Assembly (NCBI GenBank): GCA_963700705.1
Contig: CAVOYQ010000009.1
Span: 186,001 to 250,000 of the forward strand
DNA from: JAHEFT01 sp963700705
Lineage (GTDB): Bacteria; Pseudomonadota; Gammaproteobacteria; Xanthomonadales; SZUA-36
Direction of reading: 5' to 3'
DNA: 64,000 bases
In this document: positions 48,861 to 57,263 of the stretch, one piece after another
Layout of the letters: every line of letters begins with the position of its first letter
How positions within the stretch are numbered: position 1 is the stretch's first letter
Position numbers and translations under genes: made by a program
Notes under the pieces: model-generated
Told to the model about the DNA's origin: nothing
Seen by the model: only the letters and a program-made list of their open reading frames with translations
Databases searched by the model: none

Positions 48861-49468
48861 TGCCCGGGTCCCTGTCAGTCCCGGCGGGAGTCATCCTGGC
48901 CGGAGGCAGGTCAAGACGCATGGGCGGCGTCAACAAGGCACTTGCGCCCTTGTCCGGAAAACCTTTGCTGCAGCACGTGATTGATCGTGTCAGGCCGCAG
49001 GTTTGTGAACTTTATCTCAGCGTCGAGACGCCAACGGACGCCCTGGCTGAATTCGGCCTGGCCCTGGTTGCTGACCCGGAGCCTGACGCCGGACCGCTGG
49101 CCGGGTTGCTGAGTGTCTTGCAGAAAACCGCTTCAGCAAACGAGTGGCTACTGCTGACGCCTTGCGATGCACCGTTCACCCCGCGGGACCTGGCGAGCCG
49201 CCTGCTGGAAGCTGCTGTGCAATCTGGAACTCCCGGAGCAATAGCGCGCTACCTTTCCGAACCCCAACCGACTTTTTCGATCTGGAACCGCTCACTGCTG
49301 CCACGCCTGGAACGGGCCGTCCTGATTGATAGGATGACCGGCTTCAAGCAGTTCCTCAGGTCGATCGAACTGGCTGTCCTCGACTGGCCGGGCTCTGAGC
49401 CCTCGCCGTTTTTAAACATCAATGACCAGGATGACCTGCGTAGAGCCGGCTGCCTGTTCGAAACGTAA
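48857..49468 (+). CDS. mobA: molybdenum cofactor guanylyltransferase
   Basis: 203 residues. It attaches GMP to Mo-molybdopterin to make the bis-MGD form that FdsA uses. The N-terminal Gly-Val-Ile-Leu-Ala-Gly-Gly-Arg-Ser-Arg-Arg-Met-Gly-Gly-Val-Asn-Lys is the GTP motif; Cys-Asp-Ala-Pro-Phe (about 104-108) gives the Mg-binding Asp. Two adjacent ATG codons are possible. It is coupled to fdsD (ATGA overlap), so cofactor supply is tied to enzyme production. Confidence 0.94.
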   Translation: MMPGSLSVPAGVILAGGRSRRMGGVNKALAPLSGKPLLQHVIDRVRPQVCELYLSVETPTDALAEFGLALVADPEPDAGPLAGLLSVLQKTASANEWLLLTPCDAPFTPRDLASRLLEAAVQSGTPGAIARYLSEPQPTFSIWNRSLLPRLERAVLIDRMTGFKQFLRSIELAVLDWPGSEPSPFLNINDQDDLRRAGCLFET

Positions 49469-49484
49469 AGAGAGTGTGAAACCC

Positions 49485-50669
49485 ATGCTGAGTGTTACCG
49501 AAGCGATTGCAGCCCTGCAGGCCTGCAGCAAACGATTGGTAGAGCCGGAAACCATCGATCTGATCGATGCAACCGGGCGCACGCTTGCCGACGATGTGAT
49601 CGCACACATCGACGTGCCCCCGGCTGATAACAGCGCGATGGACGGCTATGCGATCCGTCAGGCAGACGGGTCAAAAGCAGCGCAGGGCATTCCAATCAGT
49701 CAACGGATAACGGCGGGATCGGTGCCCGATGAACTGGAACCCGGAACTGCGGCCCGGATTTTCACCGGCGCCGGACTGCCTCCGGGCGCTGATACCGTGG
49801 TCATGCAGGAGCATTGCCAGGAGGCCGGTGGTGCTGTCCGGGTTCTCCAATTGCCGGAAACGGGCGCCAACATCCGGCGCCGGGGACAGGATCTGTCAAA
49901 TGGCCAGAAAGTGCTGGGCAAGGGACAACGTTTGCGCTCCCAGGACATCGGGCTCGCCGCATCCCTGGGCCTGGCGCGGATCCGGGTATTCAGGCGGTTG
50001 AGGGTGGCCGTGATGTCGACCGGGGATGAACTGCGCGAACCGGGTGAGAGCCTGTTACCGGGCCAGATCTTTAATTCCAACCGTTACACCATGAAGTCGC
50101 AGCTCAGCACCTGGGGATTCGAAGTCGTCGACATGGGTGTCGCCCGGGACGATCCGGATGCCGTGAGCGCGATGATGACCCGCGCCGCGAGCCTGGCGGA
50201 TGTCGTCATTACTTCCGGCGGCGTGTCCGTTGGCGAGGAGGACCACATCAAGGCGGTGGTCGAATCCCTCGGGTCCCTTGACTTGTGGCGCATTGCCGTC
50301 AAACCGGGTAAGCCGTTTGCATTCGGACAGGTCTGCGGCAAACCGTTTATCGGCCTGCCGGGTAACCCGGTTTCCGTATTCGTGACGATGCTGGTGATCG
50401 CGCGCCCCTATTTGTTTGCTTGCCAGGGAAATGCAGACACGCTCGTGCATGCTGTCCCGCATACCGCGCTGTTCGCCCGCAGAGGCAGCCAGCGGGAAGA
50501 ATACCTGCGGGTCCGTGCCATTGACGGTGGAGTGGAGCTGTTTCCCAACCAAAGCAGTGGCGTCCTGTTTTCCACCAGTTGGGGACATGGCCTGGTGCGC
50601 CAGGAGCCCGGCCAGGAAATCAGCCAGGGCAGCACCGTGGATTACCTGCCTTACCCGGTGTTCAGTTAG
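49485..50669 (+). CDS. moeA: molybdopterin molybdenumtransferase
   Basis: 394 residues. It inserts molybdate into adenylated molybdopterin. Recognised by Pro-Pro-Ala-Asp-Asn-Ser-Ala-Met-Asp-Gly-Tyr-Ala, Ile-Phe-Thr-Gly-Ala, Ser-Thr-Gly-Asp-Glu-Leu, Thr-Ser-Gly-Gly-Val-Ser-Val-Gly and Gly-Leu-Pro-Gly-Asn-Pro-Val-Ser. It is a chromosomal partner of mobA, 16 bases downstream, and the end of the fds operon. The ATG at 49485 (Met-Leu-Ser-Val-Thr-Glu-Ala) is preceded by AGAGAG; an earlier in-frame start would overlap mobA. Confidence 0.96.
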   Translation: MLSVTEAIAALQACSKRLVEPETIDLIDATGRTLADDVIAHIDVPPADNSAMDGYAIRQADGSKAAQGIPISQRITAGSVPDELEPGTAARIFTGAGLPPGADTVVMQEHCQEAGGAVRVLQLPETGANIRRRGQDLSNGQKVLGKGQRLRSQDIGLAASLGLARIRVFRRLRVAVMSTGDELREPGESLLPGQIFNSNRYTMKSQLSTWGFEVVDMGVARDDPDAVSAMMTRAASLADVVITSGGVSVGEEDHIKAVVESLGSLDLWRIAVKPGKPFAFGQVCGKPFIGLPGNPVSVFVTMLVIARPYLFACQGNADTLVHAVPHTALFARRGSQREEYLRVRAIDGGVELFPNQSSGVLFSTSWGHGLVRQEPGQEISQGSTVDYLPYPVFS

Positions 50670-50727
50670 CTGAAAAGCCGGGGCTGGTTTTCCCGGTCAG
50701 TCGGTCATGACCTGGAAAATACAGCAG

Positions 50728-51922
50728 TCAGGATTTTTCCAGGAGCAGGTTACAGATATGCCGGCCGATGGGAATGGCCGAAGTGGCGGCCGGCGATGGA
50801 GCATTGCACACATGCAGGCTGCGGGGCGTCTGCTCGAGCAGAAAATCATGCAACAGGGAACCGTCGCGCATCACTGCCTGGGCGCGAATTCCTGCGGGAT
50901 AGGGTTCCAGGTCGTCTGCCACGATCCGCGGGCAATACTTTTTCACCTGGGCAATGAACGCGGGCTTCCACAGCGAGTTTCTCATTTCCCGGACGCCATG
51001 GCGGAAGTGGCGGGCACTGGCTTTCCAGAAGCCGGGGTAGGTCATCATGTCCGCCGTATCCCGCAGGCTGAAATTGACGGACCCGTAACCTTCGCGTTTC
51101 CAGCCCTGTACGGCATTTGGACCCACGGTGATCGCGCCGTTGACCGTTCTCGTGAGGTGAATGCCGAGAAACGGTAACGCCGGATCCGGCACAGGGTAAA
51201 CCAGGTGTCTGATCAGGTGGTTCAGCTCCGGACGCAAGCGGTAGTACTCGCCGCGGTAAGGCACGATCCGAAACCCTTTATCCAGCCCCTGGAAACGGGC
51301 GAGCCGGTCCGCCATCAGGCCGGCGCAAACCACCAGGCGTTTCGCGTGATAGGTGTCCGCTCCGCAATGTATGTCAACCGCCGAACTGGTGTTCGGTGAT
51401 GCCGGTCACTTCGGTGTTCAGCCGGACGTCTCCGCCACGTTGCCGGAACTGCTCGATCAAGACGTTGCAGATACCGGGAAAATCAACGATGCCGGACTCT
51501 TTGACCAGGAAAGCCCCGACACCGGTTATCGCCGGCTCCAGTTCCTGCAATTCACCCGGGCCAAGGATTTGCGGGTCGAGTCCGTTTTCCTGGCACCGCT
51601 GGAACAGCTGCTGCATCCTGACCAGTTCAGCCTGGTTCGTTGCCACCAGCAGTTTCCCTGTTTGCTCGCAGGCCACCTGGTGTTCGCGGCAAAACGCATA
51701 GGTGGCGCGCGCACCTTCCCTGCAAAACCGGGCCTTGAGGCTACCCGGTTCGTAATAGACGCCAGCGTGGACAACACCGCTGTTGTGGCCCGTCTGGTGC
51801 CGTGCCGGTGAGGCTTCCTTTTCCAACAGCAAGATGCGGGCGCGATCCGATGCCCGCTGCAAATGCCAGGCGGTGGACAGCCCCACGATGCCTGCGCCAA
51901 TGATGATGAAATCGTATTTCAA
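50728..51922 (-). CDS. lhgO: L-2-hydroxyglutarate oxidase/dehydrogenase (one frame break)
   Basis: 397 residues after repair (family about 400-420). The DAO-type FAD motif Ile-Ile-Gly-Ala-Gly-Ile-Val-Gly-Leu-Ser-Thr is followed by His-Asn-Ser-Gly-Val-Val-His-Ala-Gly-Val-Tyr-Tyr. The C-terminal part has Pro-Tyr-Arg-Gly-Glu-Tyr-Tyr and ends Ala-Ile-Pro-Ile-Gly. An extra base in the AA at 51376-51377 (plus strand) introduces a premature stop; removing it joins both halves at Gly-Gly-Asp-Ile-His-Cys-Gly. It oxidises L-2-hydroxyglutarate to 2-oxoglutarate with electrons to quinone. It is divergent from the BCCT transporter gene. Confidence 0.9.
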
Positions 51923-51992
51923 GTATTGGTCCGGTTTTTGTTAGCATATGCGCTCGTGCATATTGCGTCGATATGAAATCGCGGATTGGGGA

Positions 51993-53495
51993 ATGAAAAA
52001 CAGCAGACTCGATTGGCCCGGCTTCCTGGCATCGGTTGGCGTCATCCTGGCAGCCTGCATTCCACTTATCGCGTTTCCCGAATCCGGCGGGGAGTTCCTG
52101 GAAAGGCTGTATCGGCTCATCACCCGTCATTTCGGCTTTCTTTACCTTTTGTCGGGCTTCTCCGTACTGGTCTTCCTGCTGTGGCTGGCGCTGGGGCCGT
52201 ATGGGAGGGTTCGCCTGGCGGCCGGGGACGAAAAGCCTGAATTCAGCACGCTGAGCTGGACCGCAATGCTGTTCTGTGCGGGCGTCGGCGCCGGCCTGAT
52301 GTTCTGGGCACCGATCGAGTGGGGCTATTATTACGGTGCGCCCCCGTTTGGCGTCGAACCACGTTCCGTCGAGGCCGCTGAATGGGCCGCGACTTACGGA
52401 TTATTTCACTGGGGTCCTACGGCCTGGGCTTTCTACTGTCTGCCGACGGTGGCGATAGCGTATCCCTACTACGTGAAGAAAATGACATTTCTCCGGCTCA
52501 GCACCAGTTGTCATTATTTTTTCGGGGGTGAGCAGGAAACCCGCAGCGAACGCCTGATCGACTGGCTGTTCATGATCGGACTGATCGGTGGCGCCGGAAC
52601 TTCACTGGGCTTTTCCACGCCGATGATCGCTGCCTGTGTAGCCCGCGTAACGGGTTTCGAGGCAGGCTTCAGCATGGAACTGGCCATCGTGGGTGTATCG
52701 GTCGCGTTGTTTGCCACCAGTGTCTGGCTGGGTTTGAAAAAAGGTATCAAGCGTCTCAGTGATTTCAACATGTGGCTGGCATTCGCCTTGCTGGCTTTTG
52801 TATTGATCGCCGGGCCAACCGTCCTGCTTTTGAAAACATCGTTAAACAGCCTGGGTTTGCTGGCGCAGAATTTTGTCCGGATGAGCACCTGGACCGACCC
52901 GTTCACGGATTCCGGTTTTATTGAAAACTGGACCGTTTTTTACTGGGCGTGGTGGATTGCCTACGCGCCTTTCGTGGGCATGTTTGTGACCCGGATTTCG
53001 CGCGGACGGACATTGCGCCAGGTCATTTTCGGTATGCTCGGCTACGGCACATTGGGAGGCGGTCTGTTTTACATGATCATCGGCAATTACGGGTTAAACC
53101 TCGAATTGAGCGGGGTGGTGGACGTTACGGCGATCATGAAAGACCAGGGTGGTTCCATGGCGATAGTGGCTGTTCTCGACCAATTGCCGGCGGCTGGTGC
53201 GGTCGTGCTGGTCTATGCTTTGATTGCCCTGGTATTTTCAGCCACGACTTATGATTCCGCTTCCTATATCCTGGCCTCGGCGGCTACCCGTTATCTGCCG
53301 GCCGGTGATGACCCGGATCGCTGGCACCGGGTATTCTGGGCGCTGGCCCTGGCCGTGCTTCCGCTCACATTGATGTTCGTCGGTGGCCTGAAAGTTATCC
53401 AGTCAGCCTCCCTGGTTGTCTCACTTCCGTTGATTTTTATTGGCGGACTGATGGCGGTTTCGCTGGTGAAGCAACTGGGCAAGGATCATGACTGA
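51993..53495 (+). CDS. BCCT family transporter (choline/betaine/carnitine type)
   Basis: 500 residues with twelve hydrophobic helices. Family marks: Gly-Val-Gly-Ala-Gly-Leu-Met-Phe-Trp-Ala-Pro-Ile-Glu-Trp-Gly-Tyr-Tyr and the signature Phe-Tyr-Trp-Ala-Trp-Trp-Ile-Ala-Tyr-Ala-Pro-Phe-Val-Gly-Met-Phe-Val. It takes up quaternary ammonium or sulfonium compounds such as betaine, choline, carnitine or DMSP, driven by Na+ or H+. The exact substrate cannot be read. The C-terminus is short, without the long osmosensing tail of BetP. ATG 51993 has GGGGA upstream; an earlier in-frame start would extend into the divergent promoter region. Confidence 0.9.
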   Translation: MKNSRLDWPGFLASVGVILAACIPLIAFPESGGEFLERLYRLITRHFGFLYLLSGFSVLVFLLWLALGPYGRVRLAAGDEKPEFSTLSWTAMLFCAGVGAGLMFWAPIEWGYYYGAPPFGVEPRSVEAAEWAATYGLFHWGPTAWAFYCLPTVAIAYPYYVKKMTFLRLSTSCHYFFGGEQETRSERLIDWLFMIGLIGGAGTSLGFSTPMIAACVARVTGFEAGFSMELAIVGVSVALFATSVWLGLKKGIKRLSDFNMWLAFALLAFVLIAGPTVLLLKTSLNSLGLLAQNFVRMSTWTDPFTDSGFIENWTVFYWAWWIAYAPFVGMFVTRISRGRTLRQVIFGMLGYGTLGGGLFYMIIGNYGLNLELSGVVDVTAIMKDQGGSMAIVAVLDQLPAAGAVVLVYALIALVFSATTYDSASYILASAATRYLPAGDDPDRWHRVFWALALAVLPLTLMFVGGLKVIQSASLVVSLPLIFIGGLMAVSLVKQLGKDHD

Positions 53496-53522
53496 CCTGA
53501 TTTTTTAGCGAAGGATTTTGCA

Positions 53523-53837
53523 ATGTTTACAATCAAGGTGACCGACCTGGATGGGCGGCAACACGAACTTGACGCGAAGCCGGGTGAAGTTCTGATGGAG
53601 TTATTGCGGGAGCAGGACTGGGGCGTGGCGGCCCTTTGTGGCGGCATGTGTTCCTGCGCGACCTGCCATGTTTTCATTGAAGAAGAATGGTTGGACAGCT
53701 TTCCGCCAAAGGATTCGGACGAGGAGGAATTACTCGAAATTCTCGATTCCTTTCAGCCTAATTCGCGCTTGAGTTGCCAACTGCGTTTACAGCCCGCGCA
53801 TGACGGGCTGGTATTGATCCTGGCGCCGGAGGAATAG
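53523..53837 (+). CDS. 2Fe-2S ferredoxin, adrenodoxin type
   Basis: 104 residues. Cluster ligands Cys39, Cys45, Cys48 and Cys85 in the C-x5-C-x2-C...C pattern (with an extra Cys43), inside Leu-Cys-Gly-Gly-Met-Cys-Ser-Cys-Ala-Thr-Cys-His. Acidic overall (Glu-Glu-Glu-Trp, Asp-Ser-Asp-Glu-Glu-Glu), as usual for partners of P450s or ring-hydroxylating oxygenases. It follows the BCCT gene by 27 bases on the same strand. A transporter plus ferredoxin pair could serve an oxidative degradation of the imported compound, but no oxygenase is in the window. Confidence 0.93.
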   Translation: MFTIKVTDLDGRQHELDAKPGEVLMELLREQDWGVAALCGGMCSCATCHVFIEEEWLDSFPPKDSDEEELLEILDSFQPNSRLSCQLRLQPAHDGLVLILAPEE

Positions 53838-53870
53838 GGTGAACGGAGCGGTATCGGCACCCTGATACAT

Positions 53871-54440
53871 TCACCCGTTCAGGCAGGCATTGTCCCGCGG
53901 CGGAGTTTTTTGCACCCAGCCATCGGCTGCCACTGTCACCAGGGTAGCCGAACGATTTGCGTCCAGGAGGCAAATCTGAAACTCCCCTGACTCGGCACCG
54001 TTGTCCCCGACAAGCCCGGTCGCCGTGAATGCCGCCTGGTTTTTCAGGGCGCCGTCTGCGGAAATTACAATTTTTTCGCTGGGCGCGTCAAAGGCCTGGA
54101 TCAGTTCGATATCCTGGACGCTGCCGTTGCCGTTGCCATCCGAAAAAACCAGCCAGCCATAACTCCAGTCGCCGTCTTTCCTGCAGGTGTTACCGTTGGA
54201 ACTCGGGCAAAGGATAACCTCGGCGCTACGTGCACTGGCCTCGGACCTGGCGAGTTCAAGACCCGCGATGATCGAGTCGGATGCCACTTTCATCCGGTAT
54301 TTGTCGAGTAGCAAAGTCGAACCGGGCACTGCTACCAGGATGACAATTCCTATGGCCGCCAGCCCGATCATCAACTCCAGAACGGTCAGGCCCCGGATGT
54401 TACCCCGCCGTTTTCTGTTTGTTTTTTTCAAGAAGAACAT
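53871..54440 (-). CDS. GspH/FimT family pseudopilin
   Basis: 189 residues. Long basic leader, then Ile-Arg-Gly (17) / Leu-Thr-Val-Leu-Glu with Glu at +5 and a hydrophobic helix: a type III prepilin signal. Downstream Glu-Leu-Ala-Arg-Ser-Glu-Ala-Ser-Ala-Arg and Ile-Leu-Cys-Pro-Ser-Ser-Asn-Gly-Asn-Thr-Cys are the GspH/FimT domain. A minor pilin for tip-complex assembly. It follows a second pseudopilin gene by 27 bases; the pilVWXE genes are 25 kb away. Confidence 0.87.
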   Translation of the reverse strand: MFFLKKTNRKRRGNIRGLTVLELMIGLAAIGIVILVAVPGSTLLLDKYRMKVASDSIIAGLELARSEASARSAEVILCPSSNGNTCRKDGDWSYGWLVFSDGNGNGSVQDIELIQAFDAPSEKIVISADGALKNQAAFTATGLVGDNGAESGEFQICLLDANRSATLVTVAADGWVQKTPPRDNACLNG

Positions 54441-54467
54441 TTGCCGAACCCCTTTTCATGCCGCGGA

Positions 54468-54930
54468 TTACTGAACGTTAATGGTTGTTGAAACCGACTC
54501 GTCAACTTTGGAAACCAGCATCACATTGCCGGGATTCTCGACCAGGCCCCTGTCTGTCAAACACGAAAGCGTCATGATCTGAAATCAGCACGACATCCTC
54601 CGGAACACTGAAGTCCTGGATTTGCAGCTGGCCGGCCGCTCCGTTTTTACCCGGAGTGGTGAAACTGATCACCTGGGCGGCATCGGGCTGTTCGGCCGAT
54701 ATGTTCATGACCACAGTGGATTCGGTTGCCCGCGCCACTTTTCGCGCCATCTGCAACGAGTACTGGACATTTTCAAGAGTTGCGTTCATCTCCGCCTTGA
54801 CGGCGGCGCCGCTGACCGATGGCATGGCAAATGACAGCAGAACGACCAGCAGGCCGACCACCAGCAAAATTTCGATCAGTGTGATCCCTTTAGAGTGCGA
54901 GGCAGGATGCCTCAGTTGCTTGTTTTTCAT
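54468..54930 (-). CDS. FimT-like pseudopilin (one frame break near the end)
   Basis: 153 residues after repair. Prepilin motif Ser-Lys-Gly (15) / Ile-Thr-Leu-Ile-Glu with Glu at +5 and a long Leu/Val helix. As read, the frame ends at 54502 in an atypical tail. Removing one base from the CCCC at 54547-54550 gives an alternative end (Leu-Val-Glu-Asn-Pro-Gly-Asn-Val-Met-Leu-Val...Thr-Thr-Ile-Asn-Val-Gln) that is a proper beta strand and stops at 54468. With the next gene it forms a two-pseudopilin unit. Exact family (FimT, GspH or a type II secretion pseudopilin) is uncertain. Confidence 0.72.
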
Positions 54931-55235
54931 AATCCCCTGCGGCCTCGGCCAAACTATTACGTTTGTTTCAGGAGCCTTCCCTGATAAGTCCCGGATGCGC
55001 GGGAAACCCGCGTAATTCCGGCCGCCATTCCGTAGCGAATCGAATTACCTGTAGCTGGTATCAGTATAATAAAACTTCGTTACCGCAGCACACGCCCGAC
55101 TGACCGCCTGTCGGGCTGAAGAGGCCGTTCAGGCAGCGGGCCATAAAAAAGCCGGCGTTTTTAAGGCGCCGGCCCGGGATTGACGGCCGGTGAATTTCAC
55201 CGGTTCAACCATAATGGATCAGGGATTTCTGAACT
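54931..55235. other. intergenic region between pseudopilin and Cys-repeat genes
   Basis: 305 bases. It holds the terminator of the Cys-repeat gene (55145-55173). A TATAAT-like stretch around 55066-55072 on the plus strand, and TATACT on the minus strand, could be part of a promoter for the pseudopilin pair. Nothing else is recognised. Confidence 0.5.
55145..55173 (-). terminator. terminator of the Cys-repeat protein gene
   Basis: On the minus strand GCCGGCG (55173-55167) pairs with CGCCGGC (55157-55151), followed by six T (55150-55145). It lies 60 bases after the stop codon. Confidence 0.8.
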
Positions 55236-55640
55236 TTATTCTATAACCTGGGCGATAGCGGCTTTGCACTCGGCGCTGACCGCCTCTTCCTGGGCTGCCA
55301 GGCAGTCGAGTATACGGCCTTCACCCATTTCGACATTCGCACACAGGCTCACGATGTCGTTCTCGCACTGGCCGGCCAGGTAGTTAAGGGCGGAGACTGC
55401 CTGGTCAAGCTGGGCCGCGGCGCTATAAAGAGCGTACTCACACTTACCCGAGAGCTTGTCTTCATGCGCATAGAAGCAGGCCAGCAGCCTGCCTTCACCG
55501 GGGCTTACCTGGCTGCAGTAGGCTTCGATTTCAACGTCGCATCCCTCCACGACTGTGGTTACAGGGTCCTGGGCAAACAGGGTGCCGGAAAAAGCAAATA
55601 GTGCAGAAAATATACAAAAAGCGATGGACTTGAGTTTCAT
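55236..55640 (-). CDS. exported protein with two Cys-rich (GLG1-like) repeats
   Basis: 134 residues from ATG 55640, with a signal peptide ending Leu-Phe-Ala-Gln. The mature part has two clear repeats of about 45 residues: Cys-x3-Ile-x3-Cys-x6-Gly-Glu-Gly-Arg-(Leu/Ile)-Leu-x-Cys, then Lys-Cys or Glu-Cys about 15 residues later. This is the pattern of the cysteine-rich repeat first known from Golgi protein GLG1 and found in many secreted bacterial proteins. Each repeat can hold two disulfides. Role unknown. An in-frame upstream extension lacks a ribosome site and would bury the signal peptide. It shares strand with the DUF3313-like gene. Confidence 0.82.
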   Translation of the reverse strand: MKLKSIAFCIFSALFAFSGTLFAQDPVTTVVEGCDVEIEAYCSQVSPGEGRLLACFYAHEDKLSGKCEYALYSAAAQLDQAVSALNYLAGQCENDIVSLCANVEMGEGRILDCLAAQEEAVSAECKAAIAQVIE

Positions 55641-55717
55641 TGAACCTTTTCTCCTTGGTGAATTTTGAAATTGGCGGCGCATTATGCACCGACCTGACAC
55701 TGAAAGTCTTCTGGAAT

Positions 55718-56389
55718 TCAGGGTTGCCTGGCTTCGTCCAGCGCGGCGACCAGTATTGAGGCCCAACCCTGCAAAATTTTGTCGGCCGCCTTTTTGTTGG
55801 TGACCGAGTTGGACCAGGTATAGTACGCCTGGTTGTCGGCTCTTCGATCCAGTGCTTTGGCGATCATATCACCAGTGACCGAATCGTACAGTTCGATATA
55901 GAGGGTCATTTCTCCGGCGGAAGACGTATAGGATTTTGTTCTCCCGGCCCGTGGAGTGTCAGGGGCGTTGACGTCCAGGTTGATGATGGCCGGCCGGACC
56001 AGGAGTACGTCATCACCCGGTTCGTCGGTCAATTGATAACCGGCCTTTTCAAGGGTCGTACGGAATACGGATTCGAATTCCCCTGACAGCCTGCTTTTTA
56101 TTTCTTCGACGTCACGGGAGGTGACCCTCAGCGGGTTGGCCGCACTGCGTTGGTCGCGTTCCCAGTTTTTCTTGAAGGCCACGTAAGCGTCCAGCAACAG
56201 GATTCGATGGTATGGCGCGAGGTCGGCCCCGGGTTCCGCATAGACGACAGCCAGCTTCGAGTCCGGGACCCGGTGCAGGCCTTCCACGGTCACATCAGGC
56301 AGATCTTCCTGTCCGGCGTGTGCTGGTCCGGTTACAGCAAAGAGCAGGACAGCCATTACAGGCAGGCAAATATTCAGGTGTTTCATCAA
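55718..56389 (-). CDS. exported protein, DUF3313-like
   Basis: 223 residues. Signal peptide with cleavage near Ala-His-Ala-Gly. The mature part begins Asp-Gly-Leu-His-type strands, then Val-Pro-Asp-Ser-Lys-Leu-Ala-Val-Val-Tyr-Ala-Glu-Pro-Gly-Ala-Asp and Tyr-His-Arg-Ile-Leu-Leu-Leu-Asp. It ends with a conserved-looking Gly-Trp-Ala-Ser-Ile-Leu helix. The overall layout recalls DUF3313, envelope proteins of unknown function that often are lipoproteins; here no lipobox Cys is present. Assignment is by resemblance only. It is divergent from the DUF4956 gene. Confidence 0.6.
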   Translation of the reverse strand: MMKHLNICLPVMAVLLFAVTGPAHAGQEDLPDVTVEGLHRVPDSKLAVVYAEPGADLAPYHRILLLDAYVAFKKNWERDQRSAANPLRVTSRDVEEIKSRLSGEFESVFRTTLEKAGYQLTDEPGDDVLLVRPAIINLDVNAPDTPRAGRTKSYTSSAGEMTLYIELYDSVTGDMIAKALDRRADNQAYYTWSNSVTNKKAADKILQGWASILVAALDEARQP

Positions 56390-56524
56390 GGGTCTCCCGA
56401 GAGGACGATTTAGCCGCTGGATTGCATTTTACTACGAACCGTCCCGGTGTAATGACACCGGCTTTGCCAACATTGTTCCCGCGACTGATCGAATCTGCGG
56501 GACAAACACGCTATTATTCGGCGC

Positions 56525-57196
56525 ATGGATCATCAACGGCGGGATTTGCGTCTTTTTTTCAGGCTGAACGTCTTTTATGGATTGATGTTCAGCCTCGGCT
56601 GGTTGGCTTACTACCTGGTTCCGGACATTTCCAGTCATTTGCCGATTGGCACGATTGACCGGTTGATGAACTACAACGACCCGGATTCGTTCACCGGGGT
56701 TGAAATAAATGCGTCCCGTGTCGTCAATGAGTTTGACAGCATGGTGTGGCTGGTTACCGCGATCCTGGGGGCTGTTCTGCTGATGATCCCGGTGTCCTGG
56801 ACGTACATTTCCATCCGCGAGAAAACCCAGATGGACCAGTCACTGTTACAGAGCATGATCGTATTGCCCATTGCCGTGACCGGCATCGTGCTCGTGGTGC
56901 ACAACAGCCTCGCACTGGCGTTCAGTCTCACGGGCGTGGTCGCCGCCGTGCGGTACCGCACGTCGCTCAAGAGCACGGCCGACTCGCTGTTCATTTTCAT
57001 GGCCGTCGCCGTCGGGCTCGCGGCCGGTATTGGTATGCTGGTCATCGCCGCCGTTATGACGGTTATTTTCTGTTACACCTTCCTGTGGCTCTGGAAAATA
57101 AACTATGGTTTCAGGAAAGAGGCCAAGCAATATATGCGTTCAGCCCACCTGGACAAGCGGGAGGGAGATGAAACTGAAAACGAACTTACGGGCTGA
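56525..57196 (+). CDS. DUF4956 membrane protein
   Basis: 223 residues, four membrane helices (about 12-30, 75-95, 108-125, 155-180). The conserved core is Gln-Ser-Met-Ile-Val-Leu-Pro-Ile-Ala-Val-Thr-Gly-Ile-Val-Leu-Val-Val and Phe-Ser-Leu-Thr-Gly-Val-Val-Ala-Ala-Val-Arg-Tyr-Arg-Thr-Ser-Leu-Lys, which I recognise as DUF4956. In other bacteria DUF4956 genes accompany VTC-type polyphosphate polymerase and CotH-like kinase genes. Here a phosphatase gene follows by 67 bases and a CotH-like gene faces it. The function is unproven. Confidence 0.82.
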   Translation: MDHQRRDLRLFFRLNVFYGLMFSLGWLAYYLVPDISSHLPIGTIDRLMNYNDPDSFTGVEINASRVVNEFDSMVWLVTAILGAVLLMIPVSWTYISIREKTQMDQSLLQSMIVLPIAVTGIVLVVHNSLALAFSLTGVVAAVRYRTSLKSTADSLFIFMAVAVGLAAGIGMLVIAAVMTVIFCYTFLWLWKINYGFRKEAKQYMRSAHLDKREGDETENELTG

Positions 57197-57263
57197 TGAA
57201 GGGTCGGTTTTGGATAATGATCTTTTTTAACGAATTGTTCACAGGTTCCCTAGGAGATACCCG

